64,000 nucleotides of DNA from Paraburkholderia silvatlantica (GTDB lineage: Bacteria; Pseudomonadota; Gammaproteobacteria; Burkholderiales; Burkholderiaceae), in contig NZ_QEOL01000002.1 of NCBI RefSeq assembly GCF_003096715.1, positions 397,398-461,397 on the forward strand, in the 5' to 3' direction. The translations under genes were made by a program, and so were the position numbers. The stretch's first letter is position 1, and every line of letters starts with the position of its first letter. This document shows positions 28,120 to 37,946 of the stretch, piece after piece. A model generated the notes under the pieces. That model saw nothing but the letters and a program-made list of their open reading frames with translations, ran no database searches and was not told where the DNA came from.

Positions 28120-28174
28120 ATAGGGCCGATAGTCGGCCGAAGGTAATTCGGAGGGTGTTCGGGTAGGAACGCAT
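28103..28174 (-). CDS. leuL: Candidate leucine-rich leader peptide of leuA
   Basis: 23-codon frame (ATG 28174, TAA 28105-28103) encoding a short peptide ending RLSALSLRLA. Five of its last sixteen codons are leucine; three of these are CTA, a very rare codon in GC-rich Burkholderiaceae, arranged CTA-TCG-GCC-CTA-TCG-CTA. This is the hallmark of a leu attenuation leader. The predicted transcription start is within a couple of bases of the ATG, so the peptide may be translated from a leaderless end. A hairpin overlaps its 3' end. Known leader peptides show little sequence conservation, so the call rests on codon content and position. Confidence 0.65.
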   Translation of the reverse strand: MRSYPNTLRITFGRLSALSLRLA

Positions 28175-28180
28175 TCGTCC

Positions 28181-28210
28181 AATGTAAATCAGGGCAGACG
28201 CGCGTGTCAA
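28181..28210 (-). promoter_or_regulatory. Sigma70-type promoter of leuA
   Basis: On the minus strand: perfect TTGACA (28210-28205), 18-bp spacer, TACATT (28186-28181). Transcription would start near 28174, 410 nt before the leuA ATG. Confidence 0.65.
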
Positions 28211-28350
28211 CCGCGAATTGGCAGATTGGCCGCGTGAAGATGCGTGGAGATGGCGGGCGTTGTGCGCCGATGCGTTGCTGGCGGAACGCGTGCGTCGCCC
28301 GCCCCGCGCGGCTTTTAGCGGCTTGCGCAGCCTGCTTCTGGCTCGATGCG

Positions 28351-29313
28351 TCAGCGCTTCGCGATGCGCTTGATCGTCTCGATCTGGCGCGCGATTGCAT
28401 CCGGCACCGGCGCTTCGCCGCGCAACACGGCTTCGATCCAGGCGGCCGTAGTGGGCGCGTCGCGGCCTTCGGGGAGATCGACTTCGGGCGCGCCGGGCGA
28501 CGAGCGCTCCGGTTCGACCAGCGTTTCGCAGAGGCCGTCGTGCAGCCAGTCGACCTGCACCTGGCGGCGGGTATCGGCGACGGCTTCTCCCTCGGTGCCG
28601 CGCGCAAGCAACGCGCCGCCCACCGCCGCTTCCGGATGCGCCGCGAAGAGGGCACTCAGGCTTTCGCGATACGGCGGGTGCGTGTAGTTCACGAGACGCA
28701 GGCCCGGATCCGCGAACGGCTGCAGCAGCTTCACGAGCGTATGCGTGGAGTTGCGCACGCCCATGCGCCGGCGCATCGAGAGCAACCGCGCGAGTTTGGG
28801 CGCAAGCGTTTCGATCGATGAAAACGCCACGCGGCCCGCTGCCAGTTGCGCCTCGACTTCGGCGTGATCGCGTGCTTCGGGCCGATTCAGCGCCGCGAAG
28901 ATTTCCGCGCTCGTGACGCGGCCCGGATCGGTGACGACGCCGTGCACGAGCGTCGGCACGCCTTCGCGCGCAAGCAGCAAGGCGAGCAGCGGCACGAGAT
29001 TCGGCTGCTTGCGCGCGCCGTTGTAGCTTGGGATCGACACAGGCCGATAGCCGCCTCGCGGCGCCGCGAGCGGCGCGAACGAGGCGTGCGCCGCACAGAG
29101 CATGGCGGCCAGCTCATCTGCGGTTTCGCCCTTGAGGCGGTAGGCGAGCAGCACCGCGCCCAGTTCCAGCTCGGGCACGCGGCCGTCGAGCATGGCGGTG
29201 TAGAGGGCGTGCGTGTCTTCGGACGAGAGCGAGCGGGCGCCGTGCGGTCCGCGGCCGATCTCCTTGATGAAGCGGGCACACGGGAAGGTGTCGGTGGAGT
29301 CGGCGGTGGTCAT
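28351..29313 (-). CDS. ybiB: YbiB-like DNA-binding protein (anthranilate phosphoribosyltransferase-like fold)
   Basis: 320 residues resembling the TrpD2/YbiB family: an N-terminal helical domain (SSEDTHALYTAMLDG, LGAVLLAYRLKGETADELA) followed by the nucleoside-transferase fold. YbiB of E. coli binds nucleic acid and is linked to the SOS response rather than tryptophan synthesis. No trp genes are nearby, supporting YbiB over TrpD. Start at 29313 (MTTADS); a longer frame exists upstream without support. No gene is seen in 29314-29577. Confidence 0.85.
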   Translation of the reverse strand: MTTADSTDTFPCARFIKEIGRGPHGARSLSSEDTHALYTAMLDGRVPELELGAVLLAYRLKGETADELAAMLCAAHASFAPLAAPRGGYRPVSIPSYNGARKQPNLVPLLALLLAREGVPTLVHGVVTDPGRVTSAEIFAALNRPEARDHAEVEAQLAAGRVAFSSIETLAPKLARLLSMRRRMGVRNSTHTLVKLLQPFADPGLRLVNYTHPPYRESLSALFAAHPEAAVGGALLARGTEGEAVADTRRQVQVDWLHDGLCETLVEPERSSPGAPEVDLPEGRDAPTTAAWIEAVLRGEAPVPDAIARQIETIKRIAKR

Positions 29314-29577
29314 GGGCGAGCGCGGTTCGTTCGGCGGCGTGTGGCAGCCCGCCGTCATATTGAAATGGGGGATGCGGGAAGTATCGCACGAGCATGCCGC
29401 ACCTCGCCTCGCCTCGTCGGCCGCGCCTGACCGGCCGTGCCCGTCCAGCCACCTGAAGGCTCCGCCGCGCACGCCCACCGCCGCGCGTTACACTCGCGAT
29501 TGTTCTGACGGCGCTAGCCGTGCGATCTACAGGCCCGCGTGCCTCGCGCACGCCCCATCACAAAGACGGAGAACTCC

Positions 29578-30276
29578 ATGACGTACGTATTCGAGCCGGC
29601 GGCGCCCGCCTCGGTGCCGGTGGCCGGCAGCGACACGCGTTTCCCGGTGCGGCGCATCTACTGTGTTGGCCGCAATTACGAAGCGCATGCGCGCGAGATG
29701 GGCCACGATCCGAACCGTGAACCGCCGTTCTTCTTCTCCAAACCCGCCGACGCGGTGCTCTACGTTGCGCCCGGCTCGACCGCCGAATTTCCGTATCCCG
29801 CGCAGTCGCAGAACGTGCATTTCGAGATGGAACTCGTCGCGGCCATCGGCAAGGGTGGCAAGGACATTCCGGTCGCGAGCGCACTCGACCACGTGTATGG
29901 CTACGCGCTCGGCCTCGACATGACGCGCCGCGACTTGCAGGGCGAGGCGAAAAAGCTCGGTCGCCCGTGGGATACGGCCAAGGGCTTCGACCATTCGGCG
30001 CCCATCGGCCCGATCCATCCGGTTGCGAAGATCGGCCATCTCGAGAAGGGCGAAATCTGGCTCGCGGTCAACGGCGAGGAGAAGCAGCGCTCGGACATCT
30101 CGCAGATGATCTGGCCGGTAGCCGACACGATCGCGTTCCTTTCGACGCTGTTCGAGCTCAAGGCCGGCGACTTGATTTACACGGGCACGCCCGAAGGCGT
30201 GGGCGCCGTGGTCAAGGGCGATCTGATGACGGGCGGCGTGGCGGGGATCGGCGAGTTCGCCGTGCGGGTCGTCTGA
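29578..30276 (+). CDS. Fumarylacetoacetate hydrolase family protein, probable fumarylpyruvate hydrolase
   Basis: 232 residues of the FAH fold. The RIYCVGRNYEAHAREMG start, the metal-site region FEMELVAAIG and LIYTGTPEGVGAVVKGD near the end are typical of the subgroup that hydrolyses fumarylpyruvate to fumarate and pyruvate in the gentisate pathway. The next gene, a maleylpyruvate isomerase homologue, strengthens this. The gentisate dioxygenase itself is not in the window. SD GGAGAA precedes the ATG at 29578. Confidence 0.87.
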   Translation: MTYVFEPAAPASVPVAGSDTRFPVRRIYCVGRNYEAHAREMGHDPNREPPFFFSKPADAVLYVAPGSTAEFPYPAQSQNVHFEMELVAAIGKGGKDIPVASALDHVYGYALGLDMTRRDLQGEAKKLGRPWDTAKGFDHSAPIGPIHPVAKIGHLEKGEIWLAVNGEEKQRSDISQMIWPVADTIAFLSTLFELKAGDLIYTGTPEGVGAVVKGDLMTGGVAGIGEFAVRVV

Positions 30277-30320
30277 GCGGCGCGCGCCGCATCACGATTC
30301 AAGAGGAGCAAGAGAGGAGC

Positions 30321-30968
30321 ATGAAGCTTTACAGTTATTTCCGCAGTTCCGCATCGTATCGGGTGCGAATTGCGCTGAATCTGAAGAATCTGCCGTACGA
30401 ATACATTCCGGTCCACCTCGTGCGCGATGGCGGCGAGCAGCTCAAGCCCGCCTACCGCCGGGTGAATCCCGACGCGATCGTGCCGTCGTTCGTCGACGAC
30501 GAAGGACACACGCTGCAGCAGTCGCTCGCGATCATCGAATATCTGGAAGAGACGCATCCCGAGCCGCCGCTGCTGCCGAAGTCGCCTGCCGATCGCGCTC
30601 ACGTGCGCTCGCTCGCGTTGCAGGTGGCGTGCGAGATCCATCCGGTGGACAACCTGCGCGTGCTCAGGTACCTCAAGCACACCGTGGGCGCGGACGATGC
30701 GACCAAAGACGCGTGGTATCGCCACTGGATCGAGGCGGGGTTCGCGACGCTCGAACAGCGGCTCGCCAGCGATCCGCGCACCGGCAAGCTCGCTTTCGGC
30801 GACACGCCGACCGTCGCCGATCTTTGCATCGTGCCGCAGGTCTATAACGCGAACCGCTTCAAGATCGACACGTCGCGCTATCCGACCATTCAGCGCATCA
30901 ACGACTACGCGCTCACGCTCGACGCGTTCGCGCGCGCCACGCCGGGCGTGCAGCCGGATGCGGAGTGA
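30321..30968 (+). CDS. maiA: Maleylacetoacetate/maleylpyruvate isomerase (zeta-class glutathione transferase)
   Basis: 215 residues: thioredoxin-like N-terminal domain with YFRSSASYRVRIALNL (glutathione-site motif of zeta GSTs) and QQSLAIIEYLEETHP, then an all-helical C-terminal domain with FGDTPTVADLCIVPQVYNA. It isomerises maleyl- to fumaryl-keto acids with glutathione as cofactor. Encoded 44 bp after the FAH hydrolase with a strong GAGAGGAGC ribosome site; the two form a ring-cleavage segment. Substrate (maleylpyruvate or maleylacetoacetate) cannot be told apart here. Confidence 0.93.
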   Translation: MKLYSYFRSSASYRVRIALNLKNLPYEYIPVHLVRDGGEQLKPAYRRVNPDAIVPSFVDDEGHTLQQSLAIIEYLEETHPEPPLLPKSPADRAHVRSLALQVACEIHPVDNLRVLRYLKHTVGADDATKDAWYRHWIEAGFATLEQRLASDPRTGKLAFGDTPTVADLCIVPQVYNANRFKIDTSRYPTIQRINDYALTLDAFARATPGVQPDAE

Positions 30969-31004
30969 GCGTTTGAGCGGCTAATGCCGGCCGCGCGAAT
31001 GAAA

Positions 31005-31034
31005 AAGGGCGTCGTTCGCGAGAACGACGCCCTT
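31005..31034. terminator. Terminator between maiA and ftsY
   Basis: Perfect 13-bp stem AAGGGCGTCGTTC / GAACGACGCCCTT with loop GCGA. The T5 tract is on the minus strand, so it mainly ends ftsY transcription, though it also lies after maiA. Confidence 0.85.
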
Positions 31035-31065
31035 CGTGCATCTAAATCCGGGTAAAAGCGCGCTT

Positions 31066-32211
31066 TCAGCTGCCAAGCAGCGCGTCGGCGAATTCTTCGG
31101 CCACGAATGGCTGCAGGTCTTCGACCTTTTCACCCACGCCGATGAAATACACGGGAATCGGGCGCTGCCGCGCGATTGCAGCGAGAATGCCACCCTTGGC
31201 GGTGCCGTCGAGCTTCGTGACGATCAGGCCGGTCAGGCCGAGCGCGTCGTCGAAGGCCTTGACCTGCGTGAGCGCGTTCTGGCCCGTGTTCGCATCGATC
31301 ACGAGCAGCACCTCGTGCGGCGCGCCGTCGAACGCTTTGCCGATCACGCGCTTGACCTTCTTCAACTCGTCCATCAGGTGCAATTGCGTGGGCAGGCGGC
31401 CCGCGGTGTCGGCCATCACCACGTCGATGCGGCGCGCGCGCGCGGCGCTCACGGCGTCGAAGATCACCGCTGCCGGGTCGCCGCTTTCCTGCTGGACGAC
31501 CGTCACGTTGTTGCGCTGACCCCAGATGGCGAGCTGCTCGCGCGCGGCGGCGCGGAACGTGTCGCCGGCGGCGAGCAGCACGCTCTGCTCGAAGCTCTGC
31601 AGATGCTTGGCGAGCTTGCCGATGCTCGTGGTCTTGCCCGCGCCGTTCACGCCCGCGATCATCATCACGAGCGGCTGCGCGCGGCCGAGCATGAGCGACT
31701 TTTCGAGCGGCTTGAGCAGGCCGATGAGCAGTTCGCGCAGGGCATTCTTCACCTGCTGTGCGTCGGTCAGGCGCTCGGCGCGCACCTTCTGGCGCAGCGT
31801 TTCGAGCAGATATTCGGTCGCGTCGACGCCCGCATCCGACATCAGCAGCGCGGTTTCGAGCTCCTCGTAGAGATCGTCGTCGATCTTCGCGTTGACGAAG
31901 ATGCTCTGGATGTTCGAGCCGGTTTTCGAAAGCCCCGACTTCAGGCGCTTGAGCCACGATTGCTTTGCGGCAGGCTCGAGCGCGGGCGGCGGGACGATTT
32001 CGACGGCTTCCGGTTCGTCGTCGTTGCCGTCGGCGGCTTGCTGCGGCACGGCCAGCGGAGCGGTCGGCGCAGGCGACGGTTCGCGCGCCGCGCCGGCAGG
32101 CGCATCAACGGACGCGTCGGGCGTCTCGAGGGTGGCTTCGTTCTGCGCGTTCTCGGCCGGCGCGTTCTCGGCATCCTTCGAGCCGCGGAATCGTTTGAAG
32201 AAACTGAACAT
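31066..32211 (-). CDS. ftsY: Signal recognition particle receptor FtsY
   Basis: GTPase that docks ribosome-SRP complexes at the membrane. 381 residues: an acidic, alanine/proline-rich A domain (about 10-80), then the NG domain with the N-helix bundle, P-loop [15 protein letters not shown] (G1), ADTAGRLPTQLHLMDELKK (G3) and TKLDGTAKGG (G4). Divergent from rsmD; the 283-bp gap 32212-32494 holds nothing recognisable besides likely promoters. Confidence 0.96.
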   Translation of the reverse strand: MFSFFKRFRGSKDAENAPAENAQNEATLETPDASVDAPAGAAREPSPAPTAPLAVPQQAADGNDDEPEAVEIVPPPALEPAAKQSWLKRLKSGLSKTGSNIQSIFVNAKIDDDLYEELETALLMSDAGVDATEYLLETLRQKVRAERLTDAQQVKNALRELLIGLLKPLEKSLMLGRAQPLVMMIAGVNGAGKTTSIGKLAKHLQSFEQSVLLAAGDTFRAAAREQLAIWGQRNNVTVVQQESGDPAAVIFDAVSAARARRIDVVMADTAGRLPTQLHLMDELKKVKRVIGKAFDGAPHEVLLVIDANTGQNALTQVKAFDDALGLTGLIVTKLDGTAKGGILAAIARQRPIPVYFIGVGEKVEDLQPFVAEEFADALLGS

Positions 32212-32494
32212 GGTCTGGGTGGGTCAGGCGCGCTGCGGGTCGGACCGAGGGGCGGTCAACGACGGCAAGGGAAGAGGTAACGCGCGGAAAACATGGCATT
32301 TTATCAGGCGCGTCCCCTGGAGTCGCTGCGGCATCGCCGTAGGGGCGTGGCGGCGCGCGCGAGGCACCTGCGCGCCCCTGTGGTAACGTGCGCGCATTGG
32401 AGGGCGCGATGCGAAAGCGTCGAACTCCACAGTCGAGTTCCGCCGGCAAATTGACTGCCGGCGGTCAAATGCACGCAGCCGTACGACCCAACGC

Positions 32495-33136
32495 ATGACC
32501 CGTTCCTCACCTTCACGTGGCCCAGGCGGCCGCTCCCATCAGTCCGATCCGCGCGCACGTGGCGGCGGCGGCGCGCACACGATCCGCATCATCGGCGGCG
32601 ACTGGAAGCGTACGCCGCTGCCCGTGCTCGACCTCGACGGTTTGCGCCCGACCCCCGACCGCGTGCGCGAAACGCTCTTCAACTGGCTCGGCCAGCGCCT
32701 CGACGGCCTGCGCTGCCTCGACCTCTTCGCGGGCAGCGGCGGCCTCGGCTTCGAGGCGGCCTCGCGCGGCGCCGCGCGCGTCGTGATGGTGGAGCGTAGC
32801 GCGCGCGCCGCCGCGCAGCTGCGCGCGAACCAGGCGCGCCTTGGCGCGCGCACGATCGAAATCGCGGAAGCCGATGCACTGCGCCTCGCGGCCAATCTCG
32901 CGCCAGGCTCGTTCGATGTGGTGTTCCTCGATCCCCCGTTCGGGGATACCGCGTTGCTCGGGCGTTCGCTCGAACTGGCCGCTCCGCTCGTCGCCCCGGA
33001 CGGCTGGCTTTACGTGGAGTCGGGCGAGCCCATCGATCCGGCTGTGCAGCCCGCGCTGGCGGGCTGGAGCGTGGTGCGCGAGGGCCGGGCGGGTGCGGTT
33101 CACTATCATTTGCTGCAGCGCGAAAATGAGGAATAA
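32495..33136 (+). CDS. rsmD: 16S rRNA (guanine-966 N2)-methyltransferase RsmD
   Basis: 213 residues of the RsmD family. A basic glycine-rich N-terminus precedes IRIIGGDWKRTPL and LRPTPDRVRETLFNWL, the SAM motif LDLFAGSGGLGFEAASRGA, and the catalytic DPPF motif in VVFLDPPFGD. It modifies G966 during 30S assembly. coaD follows 107 bp later in the usual rsmD-coaD order. Confidence 0.95.
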   Translation: MTRSSPSRGPGGRSHQSDPRARGGGGAHTIRIIGGDWKRTPLPVLDLDGLRPTPDRVRETLFNWLGQRLDGLRCLDLFAGSGGLGFEAASRGAARVVMVERSARAAAQLRANQARLGARTIEIAEADALRLAANLAPGSFDVVFLDPPFGDTALLGRSLELAAPLVAPDGWLYVESGEPIDPAVQPALAGWSVVREGRAGAVHYHLLQRENEE

Positions 33137-33243
33137 TGCGCGTTCGATAAGAAGCGGCGGGCGGCCTGGCCGTCACGCACGCACGTGTGATGCGTCGCCA
33201 CGGGACTGCATTGCGCCCCATTTCTGTTGAGAGGAGAAGCCTC

Positions 33244-33747
33244 ATGGTAGTCGCCGTGTACCCCGGTACCTTCGATCCGCTCACGCGCGGCCACGAAGAT
33301 CTCGTGCGGCGCGCGTCGAGCATTTTCGACACGCTGGTAGTCGGCGTTGCGGACAGCCGCAACAAGAAGCCTTTCTTCTCGCTCGACGAGCGGCTCGAGA
33401 TTGCCCATGAGGTGCTCGGCCACTATCCGAACGTGCAGGTCATGAGCTTCAAGGGGCTGCTGAAGGACTTCGTGCGCACCAACAACGCACGCGTGATCGT
33501 GCGCGGCCTGCGCGCCGTGTCGGACTTCGAGTACGAATTTCAGATGGCCGGCATGAACCGCTACCTGCTGCCCGACGTCGAGACGATGTTCATGACGCCT
33601 TCGGACCAGTATCAGTTCATTTCGGGCACCATCGTGCGTGAAATCGCCCAGTTGGGCGGCGATGTGAGCAAGTTCGTGTTTCCGTCCGTGGAAAAGCGCT
33701 TGCAGGACAAGGTCGACTCGATGGGCGGCCCGGTTACGAAGGGGTGA
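33244..33747 (+). CDS. coaD: Phosphopantetheine adenylyltransferase
   Basis: Penultimate step of coenzyme A synthesis: 4'-phosphopantetheine plus ATP to dephospho-CoA. 167 residues, with the nucleotidyltransferase signature in [15 protein letters not shown] (the TxGH form of HxGH) and the late [10 protein letters not shown] motif. The ATG at 33244 has GAGAGGAG upstream. A ferredoxin gene follows, a pairing common in betaproteobacteria. Confidence 0.97.
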   Translation: MVVAVYPGTFDPLTRGHEDLVRRASSIFDTLVVGVADSRNKKPFFSLDERLEIAHEVLGHYPNVQVMSFKGLLKDFVRTNNARVIVRGLRAVSDFEYEFQMAGMNRYLLPDVETMFMTPSDQYQFISGTIVREIAQLGGDVSKFVFPSVEKRLQDKVDSMGGPVTKG

Positions 33748-33793
33748 ACGCGCGGCGAAAGCAGCGTAAACTATGAGGCTAAGCAACGTATGA

Positions 33794-34090
<297 letters not shown>

Positions 34091-34110
34091 ACCGCTGGAT
34101 CTTCGGAAAT

Positions 34111-34140
34111 AAAAAAACGCGCCAACTGGCGCGTTTTTTT
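34111..34140. terminator. Bidirectional terminator between the ferredoxin gene and hisC
   Basis: 13-bp stem (A7CGCGCC / GGCGCGT7), loop AACT, between convergent genes. Both strands get a T7 tract. Confidence 0.93.
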
Positions 34141-34158
34141 ATTCATCTTGTCGTCTTC

Positions 34159-35226
34159 TTACCCGACGATCGCCTTCAATGCATCGACGAGCGTATCGCA
34201 TTCGGCGTCGGTGCCGATCGAGATGCGCAGATATTGGTTCACGCGCGGCGCGTTGAAATGGCGCACGAAGATCTCTTTTTCGCGCAACCTGGCCGCAATG
34301 GCTGCCGCGTCGTGCGCGGGATGCGTCGCAAACACGAAGTTCGCCGCCGAAGGCACCACGTCGAAGCCGAGCGCCGTGAGCGCGGCCGTCAGGCGCTCGC
34401 GGCTTGCAATCACGCGCGCGCGGGTGGTCCTGAGCCATTCGCCGTCTTCGTAAGCAGCAGTCGCGGCGGCTTGCGCGAGGCGGTCGAGCGGGTACGAATT
34501 GAAGCTGTCCTTCACGCGGTTGAGCGCGTCGATGAGATCGGGGTGGCCGAACGCGAAGCCCACGCGCATACCCGCGAGCGAGCGCGATTTCGAGGTCGTA
34601 TGCACGACCAGCAGGTTCGGATAGCGGTCAATCAGCGCGATCGCCGATTCGGCGCCGAAATCCACATACGCTTCGTCGATCACCACCACGGATTCCGTGT
34701 TCGCCGCGACGAGCCGCTCGATTTCCGCGAGCGGCAGCGCGTGACCCGTGGGTGCATTCGGATTCGGGAAGATCACGCCGCCATTGGGCTGGCGGTAATC
34801 GTCGACGCGAATCGTGAACTGCCCGGTGAGCGGCACGGTGCGGTACTCGACTTCGTAGAGCCGCGCATAGGTCGGGTAGAAGCTGTAGGTGATGTCGGGA
34901 AAGAGGATCGGTTTGTCGTGCTTGAGCAGCGCCTGGAACGCGTGAGCGAGCACCTCGTCCGAGCCGTTGCCGACGAACACCTGCTCCGCGCGGATGCCGT
35001 GATGCGCGGCCACGGTGGCGCGCAGACGCTTCGCGACGGGGTCGGGATAGCGGCGCAGCGACTCGCCCGTCTCGCCCAGCTCGTGGCGGATCGCCTCGAG
35101 CACGCGCGGGGAGGGCGCATACGGATTCTCGTTGGTGTTGAGCTTGACCGGCTTCGCGAGCGCGGGCTGTTCGCCCGGCACATAAGGCACGAGCCGGTTG
35201 ACGATGTCACTCCAGTAACGACTCAA
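34159..35226 (-). CDS. hisC: Histidinol-phosphate aminotransferase
   Basis: PLP enzyme converting imidazole-acetol phosphate to histidinol phosphate. 355 residues of the class I/II aminotransferase fold; [17 protein letters not shown] at the start, PLP-lysine region [21 protein letters not shown]. It is outside any his operon and precedes no other his gene, so it may be a second copy or also act on aromatic amino acids. 15 bp downstream of the pth stop, so probably co-transcribed. Confidence 0.92.
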   Translation of the reverse strand: MSRYWSDIVNRLVPYVPGEQPALAKPVKLNTNENPYAPSPRVLEAIRHELGETGESLRRYPDPVAKRLRATVAAHHGIRAEQVFVGNGSDEVLAHAFQALLKHDKPILFPDITYSFYPTYARLYEVEYRTVPLTGQFTIRVDDYRQPNGGVIFPNPNAPTGHALPLAEIERLVAANTESVVVIDEAYVDFGAESAIALIDRYPNLLVVHTTSKSRSLAGMRVGFAFGHPDLIDALNRVKDSFNSYPLDRLAQAAATAAYEDGEWLRTTRARVIASRERLTAALTALGFDVVPSAANFVFATHPAHDAAAIAARLREKEIFVRHFNAPRVNQYLRISIGTDAECDTLVDALKAIVG

Positions 35227-35241
35227 GACGCTCTCCTTGTT

Positions 35242-35844
35242 TCAACCATTGCGATGCAGCTGCATCACCGCACGTTCGGCCTCGCCCTTCACGAACGTCG
35301 GCATCACCGCGAGCGCGCGTTCGATCGAGGCGTCGATCGCCTCCTGCTCCTCGCGGCGCGGCGGCTTGAGCACGAAGTTCGCGACGTCGGGCTTCGCACC
35401 GGCGCGCGCGCCTTCGGGAATCAGGTCGCGCGGATGGCCGATGCCGATGCGCAACCGCCAGTACTGCTGCGTCGACAGATGCGCGGAAATGTCCTTCAGG
35501 CCGTTGTGGCCGCCGCTGCCGCCGCCGAGCTTGAGCTTGACGGTGCCGGGCGGCAGATCGAGCTCGTCGTGCGCGACGAGGATCTCATCGGGCAGGATCT
35601 TGAAGAAGGCCGCGAGTGCGACGACCGATTGCCCCGAGCGGTTCATATAGGTCTGCGGTTCGAGCAGATGCACTTCCTCGCCGTAGAGGCGCGCCTTTGC
35701 GTAGTGGCCGTGGAAGCGCCGCTCGTCGCGCAGCGTCGTGCCGGCTTCGCGCGCGAGCTGGTCCACGAGCCAGAAGCCCGCGTTGTGACGCGTCGCCGTG
35801 TATTCGGCGCCCGGATTGCCGAGCCCGACGATCAACCTGATCAT
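35242..35844 (-). CDS. pth: Peptidyl-tRNA hydrolase
   Basis: Recycles peptidyl-tRNA dropped from ribosomes. 200 residues. The N-terminal [21 protein letters not shown] holds the catalytic histidine, and [14 protein letters not shown] and [12 protein letters not shown] are the conserved substrate-site segments. It lies downstream of rplY/prs, a standard order in this family. Confidence 0.97.
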   Translation of the reverse strand: MIRLIVGLGNPGAEYTATRHNAGFWLVDQLAREAGTTLRDERRFHGHYAKARLYGEEVHLLEPQTYMNRSGQSVVALAAFFKILPDEILVAHDELDLPPGTVKLKLGGGSGGHNGLKDISAHLSTQQYWRLRIGIGHPRDLIPEGARAGAKPDVANFVLKPPRREEQEAIDASIERALAVMPTFVKGEAERAVMQLHRNG

Positions 35845-35994
35845 TGTGATGTTCCGCTTGCGTAAATCGATGAACTGACCCGCAAGTGTACGAAAAAGTG
35901 CGAAAAAAAACCCGCCGGGGCGAACCGCGGCGGGTCACGTCGTCCGTTTCAGGGAAACGGATCGAGAGGATCGGCTCGTTGAAGCCGCTGCGTT

Positions 35995-36603
35995 TTACTC
36001 AGCAGCCGGTGCTTCTTCGCCTTCGGCTGCCGCCTGGGCGCCAGCCGGCACCGGTGCCGACGCGACGACCGGGTTTTCAGCTTCCACGTGCGGGACGAGC
36101 GTCACGCCGGCGGGCAGCGTGATGTCCTTGGCGTGCAGCGACTGGCCAGCTTCGATCTTGGCGAGGTCGACTTCGAGGAATTCCGGCAGTTGGCCCGGCA
36201 GGCACTGGACTTCGATTTCAGCCAGAACGTGCGAGATGATCGCGCCGCCCAGCTTCACAGCCGGGTTGGTTTCCTGGTTCATGAAGTGCAGGGGCACCTT
36301 CGTGTGGATCTTCTTGCTCGGATCCACGCGCTGGAAGTCCACGTGCAGCACGAGCTGACGGAACGGGTGGTATTGCACGTCGCGCAGCAGCACTTGCTGC
36401 GACTTGCCGGCCACTTCGAGGTCGAGGATCGACGAGTGGAAGGCTTCCTTCTTGAGGGCGTGCCACAGCGCGTTGTGATCGATTTCGATCAGTTGCGGCT
36501 CGGCGCCGACACCGTACACGATGCCAGGAGTCTTGCCGGCATTGCGCAGGCGGCGGCTCGCACCCGTACCTTGCAGGTTACGCTCGAAAGCGATGACTTT
36601 CAT
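35995..36603 (-). CDS. rplY: 50S ribosomal protein L25/general stress protein Ctc
   Basis: 202 residues: an N-terminal L25 domain that binds 5S rRNA ([26 protein letters not shown]) and the longer CTC-type beta domain ([22 protein letters not shown]). The alanine/glutamate-rich tail (about 180-202) is low complexity. Start at 36603 (MKVIAFE); in-frame sequence further upstream is unlike the family. Follows prs with a 169-bp gap. Confidence 0.96.
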   Translation of the reverse strand: MKVIAFERNLQGTGASRRLRNAGKTPGIVYGVGAEPQLIEIDHNALWHALKKEAFHSSILDLEVAGKSQQVLLRDVQYHPFRQLVLHVDFQRVDPSKKIHTKVPLHFMNQETNPAVKLGGAIISHVLAEIEVQCLPGQLPEFLEVDLAKIEAGQSLHAKDITLPAGVTLVPHVEAENPVVASAPVPAGAQAAAEGEEAPAAE

Positions 36604-36772
36604 TTGATTCTCCAATGCACTGCCCGCGACCAGGCAGTAAAACGGGGCCTTTTCAGCAGAATGCCTGTCTTCTGGCCCCCAGCGATGCAGCGCGAACCAT
36701 CGTCCGTTCGCGCCGATTACGTGCAAAAGCGCGGCGTCCTTGCGAACACCGCGCCTTGCGCGTCAATTCCTG

Positions 36773-37729
36773 TCAGCTTTCCGCGAAGAGCGACATGACC
36801 GAGTCGCCGCGACGGATCCGCGAGAACGTTTCGGCGAGAAGTCCTGCGCTCGTGAGCGAGCGGATCTTCGGGCACGAACGCGCTTCGGCGCCGAGCGGAA
36901 TCGTGTCGGTCACGACGAGTTCGTCCAGAGCCGAGCTGGCGATACGCTCGCCCGCGCCGCCCGAGAGAACCGGGTGCGTGGCGTAAGCGAATACCTTCTT
37001 CGCGCCGCGTTCCTTCAGCACTTGCGCTGCCTTGCAGAGCGTGCCGGCGGTGTCGACCATGTCGTCCATGATCACGCAGGTGCGGCCTTCGACTTCACCG
37101 ATGATGTTCATCACTTCGGCGACGTTCGCCTTCGGACGACGCTTGTCGATGATGGCGAGATCGCAATTCAGCTGCTTGGCGAGCGCACGGGCGCGCACCA
37201 CGCCGCCGACGTCTGGCGAAACGACCAGCAGGTTCTCGTAATTCTGCTTGCGCAGATCGCCGAGCAGCACGGGCGTTGCGTAGATGTTGTCGACGGGAAT
37301 ATCGAAGAAGCCCTGAATCTGGTCGGCGTGCAGATCCATCGTGATGATCCGCTCGACGCCGGCGATTTCCAGCATGTTCGCCACGACCTTCGCCGAGATG
37401 GCGACGCGCGCCGAACGGGGGCGGCGGTCTTGACGGGCATAGCCGAAATAGGGGATGGCTGCGGTGATCCGGCCTGCGGATGCGCGCTTGAGCGCATCGA
37501 CCATGATCATCAGTTCCATCAGGTTGTCGTTGGTCGGCGCGCAAGTCGACTGAAGGACGAAGACGTCCTTGCCGCGCACGTTTTCCTGGATTTCGACCTG
37601 GATTTCACCGTCGGAAAACCGGCTAACCATAGCCTTGCCGAGGGGAATACCGAGGATCTTGACGACTTCCTGGGCAAGCGCGGGATTTGCGTTGCCAGTA
37701 AAAACCATCAGGCCGTCATGGCTGCTCAT
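36773..37729 (-). CDS. prs: Ribose-phosphate pyrophosphokinase
   Basis: Makes PRPP from ribose-5-phosphate and ATP. 318 residues; [18 protein letters not shown] at the start, [16 protein letters not shown] and [18 protein letters not shown], and the PRPP loop in [13 protein letters not shown]. Two adjacent ATGs exist; the second (37729) is better spaced from CAGGTG. tRNA-Gln is encoded 90 bp upstream on the same strand. Confidence 0.97.
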   Translation of the reverse strand: MSSHDGLMVFTGNANPALAQEVVKILGIPLGKAMVSRFSDGEIQVEIQENVRGKDVFVLQSTCAPTNDNLMELMIMVDALKRASAGRITAAIPYFGYARQDRRPRSARVAISAKVVANMLEIAGVERIITMDLHADQIQGFFDIPVDNIYATPVLLGDLRKQNYENLLVVSPDVGGVVRARALAKQLNCDLAIIDKRRPKANVAEVMNIIGEVEGRTCVIMDDMVDTAGTLCKAAQVLKERGAKKVFAYATHPVLSGGAGERIASSALDELVVTDTIPLGAEARSCPKIRSLTSAGLLAETFSRIRRGDSVMSLFAES

Positions 37730-37819
37730 CATGCACCTGCTGCGGACTTTGAGGGGGCGAGAGGAACTACTTGGGCGAACGGCCCTGGGTAACCCACAGA
37801 GCGAACTGCCTGGAATTTT

Positions 37820-37896
37820 TGGCAGGGGAGGAAGGACTCGAACCCTCGCATGCCGGAATCAAAATCCGGTGCCTTAACCAACTTGGCGACTCCCCT
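37820..37896 (-). tRNA. tRNA-Gln (UUG)
   Basis: 77 nt on the minus strand. Acceptor arms AGGGGAG / CTCCCCT with encoded GCCA end, anticodon stem CCGGA/TCCGG with loop TTTTGAT giving anticodon TTG, and T-arm GAGGGTTCGAGTCCTTC. It sits between ispE and prs, the conserved location in Burkholderiaceae. Confidence 0.97.
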
Positions 37897-37946
37897 ACAC
37901 TCAACTTCGAGCCTGGCTGACCGGTAGGTCGATCAACCACGCAAAA

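Noticed and set aside
28103..28182. The 142-codon minus-strand frame beginning at ATG 28182.
   Set aside because: Its start overlaps the predicted -10 of the leuA promoter and so would not be transcribed. The shorter leader peptide in another frame fits better.
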